In this document: positions 53,943 to 63,184 of the stretch, piece after piece
Position numbering within the stretch: position 1 is the stretch's first letter
Layout: each line of letters opens with the position of its first letter
Source of the DNA: Leptospira bourretii
Lineage (GTDB): Bacteria > Spirochaetota > Leptospiria > Leptospirales > Leptospiraceae
Assembly (NCBI RefSeq): GCF_004770145.1
Contig: NZ_RQFW01000019.1
Coordinates: 124,001-188,000 of the forward strand
Reading direction: 5' to 3'
DNA length: 64,000 nt
Notes under the pieces: model-generated
The model's database searches: none
What the model saw: the letters and a program-made list of their open reading frames with translations, nothing else
What the model was told of the DNA's origin: nothing
Position numbers and translations under genes: made by a program

Positions 53943-56210
53943 CTATGTATCCAAAAGAATAATTTCAAGAACGGCTTTCCCATCTTTTTCAATCACATCT
54001 ACGAGATAACGAGTTCCCTTATCTTTTTGGAAAAGGATTTTTTTAGAGAGAGGTTTTCCAATCTCTGCATTTAAAATCCTTTGGATAGGCCTTGCCCCCA
54101 TTGTTTTGTCATAACCTGTTTCTGCCAAATGCCGCACGGCTTTCTCTGACAATTCCAAATGGATTCCCTTTTCATTTGCTTTGGCCTGCAAAGTGCGAAA
54201 CATTCGTTTGACCACGAGCTCCACTACCGGAATAGAAAGAGCTCCAAATTCGACAACGGCGGTAAGTCGGTTTCGAAACTCAGGAGTGAATGTCCGCTCT
54301 ATGGCTTTTAAGGAACGATCATCATAACGGTCAGAATCAAAACCTAGAAGGGGTTTGGAACTTTCCTGAGCACCCGTATTTGTGGTTAAGATCAGAATTA
54401 CATTGCGAAAATCCGCTTTTTTACCAGTGCTATCGGTGAGTGTAGCATGGTCCATTACCTGCAACAAAATATTATAAATATCTTCATGTGCCTTCTCGAT
54501 CTCATCGAATAACAACACGCAGTGTGGATTTTTAGCTATGGCATCTGTCAGTTGACCACCTTGGTCATAACCCACATATCCCGGAGGACTTCCAATCAAA
54601 CGTGATACGGAATGTTTTTCCATATATTCACTCATATCAAAACGCAGAAACTCCACTCCCATTTTTTCTGCCAAAGTTTTTGCCACTTCTGTTTTACCAA
54701 CACCAGTCGGACCAACAAAAAGGAAACTACCAATTGGTTTTCCTTCGTCACTGAGACCAGAACGAGAATAATGGATCGCATCTACTACTTGTTCGATGGC
54801 ATGATCCTGTCCAAAGACAATGGATTTGATTTCAGAATCTAGATTTTCTAATTTCTTTTTATCATCTGCTTTGACAGTTTTTTCTGGAATTTTGGCAATT
54901 TTGGCCACAAGGGATTCAATTTCTAAAATCCCTACTTGTTTTTTTGCCTTTTCTTTTTTCTCATCACGTAACTTTACAAAGGCGCCAGATTCATCCATTA
55001 AATCAATGGCTTTGTCTGGTAAAAAACGATCTCTAAGATGTAAACTGGATAAATCCACACAAGCTTCGATGGCTTTGACACTGTATGTCACTCCGTGAAA
55101 AGATTCATATTTAGGTTTAAGTCCTTTTAAGATTTCGATCGCATCTTCTCGGGAAGGTTCAGTCACTTCAATCTTTTGAAACCTACGAGAGAGTGCATGG
55201 TCCTTTTCAAAAATAGATTTATATTCTTTGTATGTTGTGGTGCCAATGCATTTGAGTTCTCCATTGGCAAGGGCAGGTTTCATCAAATTGGAGGCATCCA
55301 AACTTCCACCGGAGACTGCACCGGCTCCCACAATGGTATGGATTTCATCCACAAAGATGATTCGTTCCGGTTTACCAACTACTTCTTGTAAGATGGCTTT
55401 TAGACGTTCTTCAAATTCCCCACGAAATTTGGTTCCTGCCATCACAAGTCCCATATCAAGTGAATATATTTCTAGATTGAGTAAACTTTTGGGAACAAGA
55501 CCCTTTACCACTCGTTCGGCAATCCCTTCCACAATGGAAGTTTTTCCCACTCCCGCTTCCCCTACAAAAATAGGATTATTTTTACGACGACGAGATAAAA
55601 TATGAATAGTTCTTTCGATTTCCACTTCCCGACCAATACAAGGATCTAATTTTCCTAACCTGGCCCTTTCTGTTAAATTGACACAAAACTTTTCCAGTGC
55701 GGATTTACGGGAGCCTGTCTCTCCTTCTTCTGGTTCAATTTCTTCTGAAAAATTAAGTTCTTCTGGTTCCGATTCTTTTTTGATTCCATGCGAGATGTAT
55801 TTAATCACATCCAGACGGTTGACTTCTTGTTTGGCCAATAGATAAAAGGCTTGGCTATCTTCTTCTCGAAAAAGGGCCACAAGTACATTGTTTCCATCCA
55901 CTTCTTCTTTTCCCGAATTTTGGACATGGAAGGCTGCAAACTGTATGACAAACTGCACTCCAACAGTGTATTTTGGTTGGATTTTTAAATTAGGAACGGC
56001 AATGGTAGAAAGGTCTTCTTCAAAGTATTCAGTGAGATCCTTACGGAGCAGATCCAAATCACATCCGACATGAATCAAAACATCTTTTGTTTTTTCATTG
56101 TATGTCAAACCATATAACAAATGCTCTAATGTTATAAATTCGTGATGGTATTTACTTGCTTCATTCCCCGCAAGCTCTAAGGTTTTTTCTAAATCAAGGG
56201 AAAGGTTCAT
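53943..56210 (-). CDS. clpA: ATP-dependent Clp protease ATPase subunit ClpA
   Basis: Unfoldase of ClpAP. The 755-aa product has an N-domain (about residues 1-145), two AAA+ modules with Walker [11 protein letters not shown] and [10 protein letters not shown], Walker [15 protein letters not shown] and [10 protein letters not shown], and the C-terminal domain. Translation should start at the ATG at 56210, whose ATGA overlaps the clpS stop; this fits a coupled clpS-clpA. ClpS delivers N-degron substrates to it. The ClpP partner is not in this window. Confidence 0.96.
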   Translation of the reverse strand: MNLSLDLEKTLELAGNEASKYHHEFITLEHLLYGLTYNEKTKDVLIHVGCDLDLLRKDLTEYFEEDLSTIAVPNLKIQPKYTVGVQFVIQFAAFHVQNSGKEEVDGNNVLVALFREEDSQAFYLLAKQEVNRLDVIKYISHGIKKESEPEELNFSEEIEPEEGETGSRKSALEKFCVNLTERARLGKLDPCIGREVEIERTIHILSRRRKNNPIFVGEAGVGKTSIVEGIAERVVKGLVPKSLLNLEIYSLDMGLVMAGTKFRGEFEERLKAILQEVVGKPERIIFVDEIHTIVGAGAVSGGSLDASNLMKPALANGELKCIGTTTYKEYKSIFEKDHALSRRFQKIEVTEPSREDAIEILKGLKPKYESFHGVTYSVKAIEACVDLSSLHLRDRFLPDKAIDLMDESGAFVKLRDEKKEKAKKQVGILEIESLVAKIAKIPEKTVKADDKKKLENLDSEIKSIVFGQDHAIEQVVDAIHYSRSGLSDEGKPIGSFLFVGPTGVGKTEVAKTLAEKMGVEFLRFDMSEYMEKHSVSRLIGSPPGYVGYDQGGQLTDAIAKNPHCVLLFDEIEKAHEDIYNILLQVMDHATLTDSTGKKADFRNVILILTTNTGAQESSKPLLGFDSDRYDDRSLKAIERTFTPEFRNRLTAVVEFGALSIPVVELVVKRMFRTLQAKANEKGIHLELSEKAVRHLAETGYDKTMGARPIQRILNAEIGKPLSKKILFQKDKGTRYLVDVIEKDGKAVLEIILLDT

Positions 56211-56548
56211 TCGTCCTCCTCTTTTGCCAATTGGCATTGTAATGGATGCCCTGCGTCGTCCGCAAGTTTATGTACTTCCGCTACCTTTGTTCTTGCGATG
56301 TCCAAAGAATACACCCCACAAACGGCCGACCCAGAAGTATGAGCCTTCCACATTATTTGACGAGATTCTTCCATAGATTTCCGAAAGACATTGGCAAGTA
56401 CATAGACCACAAATTCCTGCGGGGTGTAGTCATCGTTAATGAGAATCACTTTATACCGGTCAGGTTTTTTTAATTTCTTTTTCTGTTTTTCTCTTTCGAG
56501 AAGTTCCACGTTCATATCGGTATAAGATTTGCGTTTTGGATCTGACAC
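56207..56548 (-). CDS. clpS: ClpS adaptor protein
   Basis: Adaptor that binds N-degron residues and hands substrates to ClpA. The 113-aa product has the ClpS core: YKVILINDDYTPQEFVVYVL (shown as NDDYTPQEFV), the helix MWKAHTSGSAVCGVYS with its KVH/AHxxG hinge, and DIARTKVAEVH. The ligand pocket residues (Asp pair in NDDYT) are present, so N-degron binding is likely. It begins immediately after the stop of the FemAB-like transferase gene and is coupled to clpA by ATGA. Confidence 0.97.
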   Translation of the reverse strand: MSDPKRKSYTDMNVELLEREKQKKKLKKPDRYKVILINDDYTPQEFVVYVLANVFRKSMEESRQIMWKAHTSGSAVCGVYSLDIARTKVAEVHKLADDAGHPLQCQLAKEEDE

Positions 56549-57715
56549 TTAAGTTCCCTCCCGAAGCGATTTGATAGGAGACTGTGAATTATAAGCGGAA
56601 ATATTTTCTCTTTCCATTACAATCTCTCGTTCCAAATAGGATTCAATGGCCGCTCTGCCCTGTTCATTATAAATATGGTGCAAACTATACATGGGAACCG
56701 CTTCGTAACCTCTTAAGAATTTATGTTCCCCTTGGGCACCCGCCTCCACTCGTTCCATTTTATGTTCAATTGCAAAATCAATCAATCGGTAATAACAGCA
56801 TTCAAAGTGTAAATTGGGAACATGTTCCAAAGCTCCCCAATACCTACCAAATAAAAATCCGTCTCGAAACACATTCCAACTTCCACCTACTGGTTTCCCG
56901 GAAGGGTCGCTTGCCAAAACAAGAACCAAACGATGGCGAAATCTCCGATGCATTTCCAAAAAGAACTTTCGGTTCAAATAGGCTTGGCCCCATTTTTTTG
57001 AATGTGTATCCTGATAAAACGTAAAAAATATATGAGCATGGTCCTCGGTAATCTGGTCACCGGTAAGGGTTTGGATTACCAGACCCGATTCAGAAATTTT
57101 TCTTCGTTCTTGGCGTATGGTTTTTCTACGATCTTTGACAAGAGTGGATAAAAACTCTTCAAAATTCGCAAAACCTTTGTTAAACCAGTGGTATTGGTGA
57201 GAAAGTCTTGGAGCAAAAGAATTTTGGATGCCTAACTTCTGTTCGTTTTCTTTACAAAACAAAATATGAACAGAAGAAGTTTCTTTTTCCTTTCCAAATT
57301 GAATCAGCCTTTGCAAAAGTAAAGATCCAAGAGAATCTTTTTCCGTATCGCTTAAATCGGCAGAAAATAAAATTCGATTCCCCGTCACAGGTGTGAAAGG
57401 AACGGCCACCGTCAATTTTGGGTAATAAGGAATTCCTGCTCTGTGAAACGCATTGGCCCATTGGAAATCAAAAATATATTCGCCATACGAATCACTGCGA
57501 AGGTAAGCAGTAAGGACAGCTTTTAAAATTCCCTCTTTTCTGGCAGAAACAAGGACTGGGATCCAATCCCCATTTCCGATACACCCAGCATTTTCTAACC
57601 CGGAAAGAAATTCGTATTCTTGAAAAACGGAATCTGGTGGTACTAAAAGATTCCATTCCTCTTCCGTAAAGTCCCGAAAACTTTCGGAAATTTTTATCTC
57701 AAACGTTTCATTCAA
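56549..57715 (-). CDS. FemAB-like (DUF482/COG3146) GNAT-fold transferase directly upstream of clpS
   Basis: A 388-aa cytoplasmic protein of the DUF482 family: RRKTIRQERRKIS, then TFYQDTHSKKWGQAYLNRKFF and the C-terminal GNAT core GGSWNVFRDGFLFGRYWG, LHFECCYYRLIDFAIEHKMERVEAGAQGEHKFLRGY split in short pieces here as HFECCYYRLIDFAI and EAGAQGEHKFLRGY. The fold is shared with FemABX and the L/F-tRNA transferases, which take an amino acid from aminoacyl-tRNA. The substrate of DUF482 enzymes is not known to me. The gene ends one base before clpS starts, so it is presumably cotranscribed with clpS-clpA. Start is TTG. Confidence 0.75.
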   Translation of the reverse strand: MNETFEIKISESFRDFTEEEWNLLVPPDSVFQEYEFLSGLENAGCIGNGDWIPVLVSARKEGILKAVLTAYLRSDSYGEYIFDFQWANAFHRAGIPYYPKLTVAVPFTPVTGNRILFSADLSDTEKDSLGSLLLQRLIQFGKEKETSSVHILFCKENEQKLGIQNSFAPRLSHQYHWFNKGFANFEEFLSTLVKDRRKTIRQERRKISESGLVIQTLTGDQITEDHAHIFFTFYQDTHSKKWGQAYLNRKFFLEMHRRFRHRLVLVLASDPSGKPVGGSWNVFRDGFLFGRYWGALEHVPNLHFECCYYRLIDFAIEHKMERVEAGAQGEHKFLRGYEAVPMYSLHHIYNEQGRAAIESYLEREIVMERENISAYNSQSPIKSLREGT

Positions 57716-57730
57716 TGTAAATCTTAGACT

Positions 57731-60700
57731 CTAACTCACAACATCTTGTTTGTTTTGTTTTTTCCGAATGTGGTCAAGAAGCCTCTGCAAACTCGGATTT
57801 TCTGGGTCCAATTCCAAAGCAGAACTAAGGATATTTTCTGCCCGAGAAAAGTTTTTATCAGCCAAATAAGTCTGCCCTAAATTGATCAAATTTTTGACAT
57901 GGTTGGGATCACGAAGGCGAACCCTTTCCCCAAAATCAATGGCAGTTTTGATATCGGCCACCTTCCTTGCACAAAATGCAGTGATGTACATAATCTCCGT
58001 ATCCATTGGTTTTAACAAACTATAGTCTTTTGCCATTTTTTTGGCGTTTCCATAGTCTTTGAGTTTTAAATAGAGTTGGATGAATTTCTTTTTGATTTCA
58101 GGAATGTTCTCTTCCAAAGAATTGGCTTTTTCTAAATACGAAACTGCTTCTTGGAGATCAGAAGATTCACTCGCTTCTTTTGCTTTGTGGAGTAAGGATT
58201 GAATTTCTTTTAGTTTTTCTTTTTCAATTTTATAACGTTCTTTTTCTTCAATAAAAGAAACTCTTAAAAGTGATAAATCGTCTGTAAGGCTACCGTATTG
58301 GCGCAGTTCTTCATAAATCCGGTCCAAATCTCCTTTTCCCGATTCCACAACTCGAAGAAAAAGCCTTTCGTCTTCATTGATGACTCGTTTCCCATCTTCG
58401 GTATGTGAGATGAGTAGATCATCTCGACCGTCAGATCCAGCCAGTAGAACATCTCCTGCTTCCAACTGAAAGGTTTTGATATATAAATTTCCTTGGACTC
58501 CGGATGTTCCGAGTTTTCGAAACATCAGTTCGTTTTCGATAAAACTGGCAATTCCATCTCGGTACAAAACCATCCAAGGATGTTCTGCATTAATAAAATA
58601 CAAAAGACCTGTTTCATTATCGATGAGTCCAAGAACCAATGAAACAAGCATGGAACCGTCAAAACCTTCAAAGATTTTATGAAGTTCTAAAAAGGTATTT
58701 TTGATCCAACGTTCCGGATATGTATTGCGAGCCTCACTTAAAAGTTGAGTTCTTGTAATGATTGATTCAAAAACAGAACCAAGAACAAGCGCACCTCCGG
58801 CACCCTGCATGGACTTACCCATGGCATCAGCATTTAAAAACACAGTGTAGGAACGATTGTTTAAAAAAATCTGATTGGCAATATTCAAATCCCCACCGAT
58901 TTCTTTTTCATATTGGCGGAAGGTAAATTTTTTCTTTTGTTCCAGTAAAAAATCAACCTGGACATTATCATGATTCGCATTATTTGCATTAAACGGCTGC
59001 AAAAGAAGCGATGTTAAAAAATAATCTCCATCCTGTTGGTGTTTGAGAGATTGTACCTCTTTTAAAGAATTCTCCAACTCCTTAGTGCGTTCCTGCACCT
59101 TTACTTCCAATTGGTCAGCATATTGTTCCAACTTTTTTCTAGCTGCTTGGATGGAACGCACCATTCTGTTGAATGATCTTGCCATAAATCCAATGTCATC
59201 TTCCACATGAACTGTCAGTCGATGTTCTAAGTTTCCGGAGTTTACCTCTGTCAAACCTTCGATGATTTGTTCAATTGGCCTTAAGAGTGCAATTAGGAAA
59301 AACAATCTATATCCAAATATGACGAGCACCGCAAGAGACAAAACACCAATGATCCAAGGGAGTGTGACTTCTTCCTGGAATTCCCGGTAATCCAAATAAG
59401 GATAACCCACTTCATGGATAAGTCCTTTCTCTTTATCCACCACAAGATAACTTACATAAAACGAATACTCAGGATTGTTTTCGGCAAATTTAACCCGACC
59501 CCGGTAATTTCTGTCTCCATGATTCGGCATAGGGGAAAACATCTGATCAAGGACTTCGAATTTTTTTTCTTCAGAAATGTCCGTCTCTAAAACCGTACGC
59601 GCTGCCCCATAAAAACCGGAAAGTGGACCATCTTTTTTGAAAACCAATGAAATCGCCCCTTCGGAAAAATTTTTCACGGGGATTTCTCTTAATTTATTTC
59701 TAGTGTACAGGATTTTACGTTTTTCAGATTCCAATTCTTGGATGAGAAGTTCCGGGGATGTCACTTGGTCCAATGACAAAAGTCGTTTGATCTCAGCCGC
59801 ATAACCTTTGCTTGACTCTGGTAACTTTGAAAACAGACGACTTGTTTTTTCTTTCCAATCAGAACTTTGTTTGTAAGAAAGAATGGTTTCCAATGCCCAG
59901 GAATTCCAATATTCTGATTCGTAACTCGCAGGTTCCACAGAAGTTTCTTCGATTCCTTTTTTACGAACAAACTCTTTCTCGTTAATATCATAAGTATAAT
60001 GAAAACTGGGAACTTGGTCCGTATCGATCCCTGCAATATAATTTTTGGCTCTTGCCGTATGAACCATATCATAGTTTGATTCAGACTGTTGGATGACAGA
60101 ATAAGCAACAAGTTGTAGCACAAGTAAAAATGATGCGAGAGAAATTCCGATAATTCGCGAGATAATCGTAGTTTTGTCTTTTGTATTATTGATATAAACT
60201 ACATTGGCAACAAACAAACCAACTACCAAAACTAAATCCGTAATGGTTTGGTAAAGTCCGCGGCCAATGGCTCCATCCCTTGATTGTGCATTCATAATTC
60301 CTGGTAGGATGGTCACAAGGATAAATGCGATGAGAATGCTTGCTGATGCAAACCTCGACTCTCTTGGCATTTTGAATATCTGCACAATGGCAACGAGAGA
60401 AAAAGTAACAAAAAAAATCAGAACGATGATTGCATATGCTTTGTAAAAAACAGGAACAGGAAAATCCCAATAATGACCACTAAAGAAAAACAACCTACCA
60501 GCCGTTAGGCTAATATATACAAAGTAACCAGTTACAGTCACAACGACAAAGTTCATGACCCTAAAGAGGTATTTTTTTAATCGGGGGAAATAAACTTCTG
60601 GGTAACTTAGAAAAAAGCTGGTTAGGTATGTCGCTCCAGCCATAGCACCTATGATGACGAGCCATCGAAGATAAGCGGACGAAGGACCCATAAAAGAAAA

Positions 60701-60880
60701 ATTAATGAGATACCCAAAATGAAACAGGCCAAGCCAGAGCGTACCCATTCCCAATTGATAGGTAGCTTCCGATTTTTCTTTCACCGTCAAAAAAAATTGT
60801 GCATTGTAAAAAGTAAAAATAACACCGACGAGCGAGCCGAATGTATAAAAATCAAACGCTATATTTCCCCAAGAGTTCAT
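57731..60880 (-). CDS. Large membrane SpoIIE-type phosphatase with HAMP and TPR tail
   Basis: A 1049-aa protein: seven membrane helices (about residues 10-265), a large extracytoplasmic domain (270-495), another membrane helix (about 497-522, PWIIGVLSLAVLVIFGYRLF), HAMP (PIEQIIEGLTEVNSGNLEHR), coiled coil (QLEVKVQERTKELENSLKEV), the SpoIIE/PP2C domain (about 640-860) with metal Asp residues in GGDLNI, LNADAMGKSM, GSDGRDDLL and TDDLSLL, then TPRs (about 890-1045, EEALYLEKAN-like). Known: PP2C phosphatases of this type act in partner-switching regulation. The catalytic and tail parts are homologous to the protein at 13098-15647. It sits between DedA and the transferase gene. Confidence 0.9.
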   Translation of the reverse strand: MNSWGNIAFDFYTFGSLVGVIFTFYNAQFFLTVKEKSEATYQLGMGTLWLGLFHFGYLINFSFMGPSSAYLRWLVIIGAMAGATYLTSFFLSYPEVYFPRLKKYLFRVMNFVVVTVTGYFVYISLTAGRLFFFSGHYWDFPVPVFYKAYAIIVLIFFVTFSLVAIVQIFKMPRESRFASASILIAFILVTILPGIMNAQSRDGAIGRGLYQTITDLVLVVGLFVANVVYINNTKDKTTIISRIIGISLASFLLVLQLVAYSVIQQSESNYDMVHTARAKNYIAGIDTDQVPSFHYTYDINEKEFVRKKGIEETSVEPASYESEYWNSWALETILSYKQSSDWKEKTSRLFSKLPESSKGYAAEIKRLLSLDQVTSPELLIQELESEKRKILYTRNKLREIPVKNFSEGAISLVFKKDGPLSGFYGAARTVLETDISEEKKFEVLDQMFSPMPNHGDRNYRGRVKFAENNPEYSFYVSYLVVDKEKGLIHEVGYPYLDYREFQEEVTLPWIIGVLSLAVLVIFGYRLFFLIALLRPIEQIIEGLTEVNSGNLEHRLTVHVEDDIGFMARSFNRMVRSIQAARKKLEQYADQLEVKVQERTKELENSLKEVQSLKHQQDGDYFLTSLLLQPFNANNANHDNVQVDFLLEQKKKFTFRQYEKEIGGDLNIANQIFLNNRSYTVFLNADAMGKSMQGAGGALVLGSVFESIITRTQLLSEARNTYPERWIKNTFLELHKIFEGFDGSMLVSLVLGLIDNETGLLYFINAEHPWMVLYRDGIASFIENELMFRKLGTSGVQGNLYIKTFQLEAGDVLLAGSDGRDDLLISHTEDGKRVINEDERLFLRVVESGKGDLDRIYEELRQYGSLTDDLSLLRVSFIEEKERYKIEKEKLKEIQSLLHKAKEASESSDLQEAVSYLEKANSLEENIPEIKKKFIQLYLKLKDYGNAKKMAKDYSLLKPMDTEIMYITAFCARKVADIKTAIDFGERVRLRDPNHVKNLINLGQTYLADKNFSRAENILSSALELDPENPSLQRLLDHIRKKQNKQDVVS

Positions 60881-60907
60881 GGGTGAAAACCCTAACAGAA
60901 GATCAAA

Positions 60908-61549
60908 TCATGTCAACTTTGTATTTCTTTTCTTCCTAATTTGGTATAGAAAGTACAAAAATAAACAAATGAGAACTATTCCAATGGTTTGATTGTAGTA
61001 TGATAACATAACAACGATTTGGTTCCAATTAGATCCAAGCAGGGAACCCCCAGAAAGTAAGAGCCCACACCAAATCGAAATAGCCAAAGAATACAGAAGG
61101 ACAAATTTAATGACGTTCATTTTGGACATACCCGCAACAATGGAGACAAAAAACCGAATCCCTGCCGAAAAACGCGACAAGAGGACAACAATCACTTCGT
61201 GTTTTCGAAACCAAATAAGAGTCTTATGTAAATTTTCTTCTTGGTAAAGTGCGGCCAAAAAAGGAAACTTAGATCGTTTTAGAAATTGTAAGATCCTTTC
61301 CCCAAAAAAATACATGGCCAGGGCTCCCAGAAGGTTTCCCAAGTAGGTTGCCCAGATGATCGATGATAAGGAAAGTGAAGAGCCGGGACTTGAAGATAAA
61401 AACCCAGAAAAGACTGTGACCGTATCCCCTGGCCAAGGGGGAAAAATATTTTCCAGAAAGTTAGAAAAACAAAAAAAGGCCCAAAGTACACCAGGGGGCA
61501 ATGCAAGGATCTGATTCAAAAACGCATCAAATTCTAAGAAATCCAGCAC
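60908..61549 (-). CDS. DedA family membrane protein
   Basis: A 213-aa polytopic protein of the DedA/VTT type: FLENIFPPWPGDTVTVFSGFL (cited as ENIFPPWPGDTV), GNLLGALAMYFFGE, and RFSAGIRFFVSIVAGMSKM, the family's conserved Arg region. DedA proteins help flip undecaprenyl phosphate or other lipids and affect envelope stability. The start is GTG. It precedes the SpoIIE gene by 27 bases. Divergent from the small lipoprotein gene. Confidence 0.9.
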   Translation of the reverse strand: MLDFLEFDAFLNQILALPPGVLWAFFCFSNFLENIFPPWPGDTVTVFSGFLSSSPGSSLSLSSIIWATYLGNLLGALAMYFFGERILQFLKRSKFPFLAALYQEENLHKTLIWFRKHEVIVVLLSRFSAGIRFFVSIVAGMSKMNVIKFVLLYSLAISIWCGLLLSGGSLLGSNWNQIVVMLSYYNQTIGIVLICLFLYFLYQIRKKRNTKLT

Positions 61550-61640
61550 AAAAGAAGAGGATATGTTTCCAAACCAGATGGCAACAAAGATTTAAAAAAA
61601 TGAATGGAAGGAATCACTAGTTTCACATTTGCTTTCCCTA

Positions 61641-62072
61641 ATGCTTCGATTTTTGCCTATTTTACTTCTTCTTCTCTGGGAATGTCGCCCGGTTCCTCAA
61701 ACCGAAATCTATCGATTTGATCAAATCGTTGTGACAAAATACCCGATGAATGCTCCGCCAGCATTTCCTCAGTCCTTTTTTCCTGAAAAAGCGCAATTAC
61801 TCCAATCCAGCGAATTCAAAACAAGTCATATCCATACAAAGGAAGCAAGTTTACTTTTGGAATCAGAAGAAAGTTTGGAGATGATTCTAAAAAGAATCGA
61901 AACAAGAGCCGCACAAGGTGATTGGAAACTCATCGAAAAAAATGAAAAAAATGGAGAAGTTTCTTATTTACTAGAAGGTTTTATTAAAAAATCCCTTTCC
62001 ATCATTGTTTCGACTTCAGGAACAAATACAAATTACATTCGATTTTATTTCAGAAAACATTCTAGTTATTAA
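61641..62072 (+). CDS. Small lipoprotein of unknown function
   Basis: A 143-aa lipoprotein: RFLPILLLLLWEC is the signal with the lipid cysteine at about residue 15; the body has a few strands and a helix with LEMILKRIETRAAQGDWKLI. ATG at 61641 is used; a TTG at 61629 is upstream. No family recognised. It begins a rightward unit with the AI-2E permease, two bases apart. Possibly an accessory part of that permease, by position only. Confidence 0.6.
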   Translation: MLRFLPILLLLLWECRPVPQTEIYRFDQIVVTKYPMNAPPAFPQSFFPEKAQLLQSSEFKTSHIHTKEASLLLESEESLEMILKRIETRAAQGDWKLIEKNEKNGEVSYLLEGFIKKSLSIIVSTSGTNTNYIRFYFRKHSSY

Positions 62073-62074
62073 AA

Positions 62075-63184
62075 ATGAATTGGATTAAAAATAAAAATGA
62101 AACAATCGTATACCTACTACTCGGTGCGATTTTTTTAGGAACCTGTCTTACATTATTTTTTGTTTTTAAACCCTTCCTTTGGGCGAGTTTCCTTGCCTTA
62201 TTATTTTACCTCACCACAAGGAAAACTCATAAAAAACTAAAGAATCTTTTAGGTGTTAAGTTTCATGGATTGTCTCCCTATATCATGGTCATCCTGATGC
62301 TTGCGGGAGTATTCATCCCTTCCTATCTCATTCTCTCTACTTTGATAAGAGAATCATTAAACTTAGTCAGTTATATTAGAAACCAACTCACTGAAGAATC
62401 AATCGTTGCATTGTTACTCAATAGTCCGATGTTGACAGATTTTTTTACTGAAAATGAATTCTTTTGGATTAAACTACCTCTGATGTACCGCGAGTATGTG
62501 GGCCAACATATGGATATTCTAAACTTAGATTCCATTTATAGTTTATTAAAAAACTCTTCTGGTTTTTTACTTGGTTCATTTGAAGTACCTGGTGCCATCA
62601 TCTTCAATGCATTTTTTACGTTTATTCTACTTTTCTTTTTATACAAAGAAGGAAGTAGGATGGAACATGGACTTTTTGTTTTGTTACCGTTCCCAACGGA
62701 AATAGAAGAGAGACTAGGTAGAAGAATAGAAGAAGCCATTCGTACGGTAATGATGGGGAACCTTTTTATTTCCTTGTTACAAGGTGCTCTAATCTATGTT
62801 TTGTTACTCTTTACTTCTGTTTCAAATAAGTTTTTACTTTCTAGTATTGCTACGATTTTTTCATTAATCCCCGTTGTCGGAACATCTGTTGTATGGTTAC
62901 CGATTGGACTTTATATCGGTTTAGTCCAAGAGAATTGGACAGGCAGTATTCTTTTTATGATCGCAGGTGGAGCAAGTTATTTGATTTTAGAAAACTTAGT
63001 GAAACCAAAAATTTTAGACAAAAAACTAAAAACGCATCCATTTTTAATTTTTCTCTCTCTTATTGGCGGTTTACAAGAGTTTGGTGTTGCAGGAATTATC
63101 ATTGGACCAATGGCTTTAACCCTTGTCATCATCCTATGGGATTTTTGGAAAATTTTTAGAGAAACTCGTTTTCAGACCACGTAA
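62075..63184 (+). CDS. AI-2E family transporter (PerM/YdiK-like)
   Basis: A 369-aa polytopic protein with about seven to eight membrane segments: YLLLGAIFLGTCLTLFFVF, KPFLWASFLALLFYL, LSPYIMVILMLAGVFIPS, then a loop and a C-terminal block with PVVGTSVVWLPIGLYI, ILENLVKPKIL and GLQEFGVAGIIIGPMAL, which is the family signature. Substrate uncertain: some members export AI-2, others are Na+/H+ antiporters. xseA begins immediately after its stop. Confidence 0.92.
   Translation: MNWIKNKNETIVYLLLGAIFLGTCLTLFFVFKPFLWASFLALLFYLTTRKTHKKLKNLLGVKFHGLSPYIMVILMLAGVFIPSYLILSTLIRESLNLVSYIRNQLTEESIVALLLNSPMLTDFFTENEFFWIKLPLMYREYVGQHMDILNLDSIYSLLKNSSGFLLGSFEVPGAIIFNAFFTFILLFFLYKEGSRMEHGLFVLLPFPTEIEERLGRRIEEAIRTVMMGNLFISLLQGALIYVLLLFTSVSNKFLLSSIATIFSLIPVVGTSVVWLPIGLYIGLVQENWTGSILFMIAGGASYLILENLVKPKILDKKLKTHPFLIFLSLIGGLQEFGVAGIIIGPMALTLVIILWDFWKIFRETRFQTT

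Noticed and set aside
53943..57715. Reading the transferase-clpS-clpA unit as an established N-degron system
   Set aside because: Only the arrangement and fold resemblance support this; kept as a hypothesis in the findings, not as a gene function.
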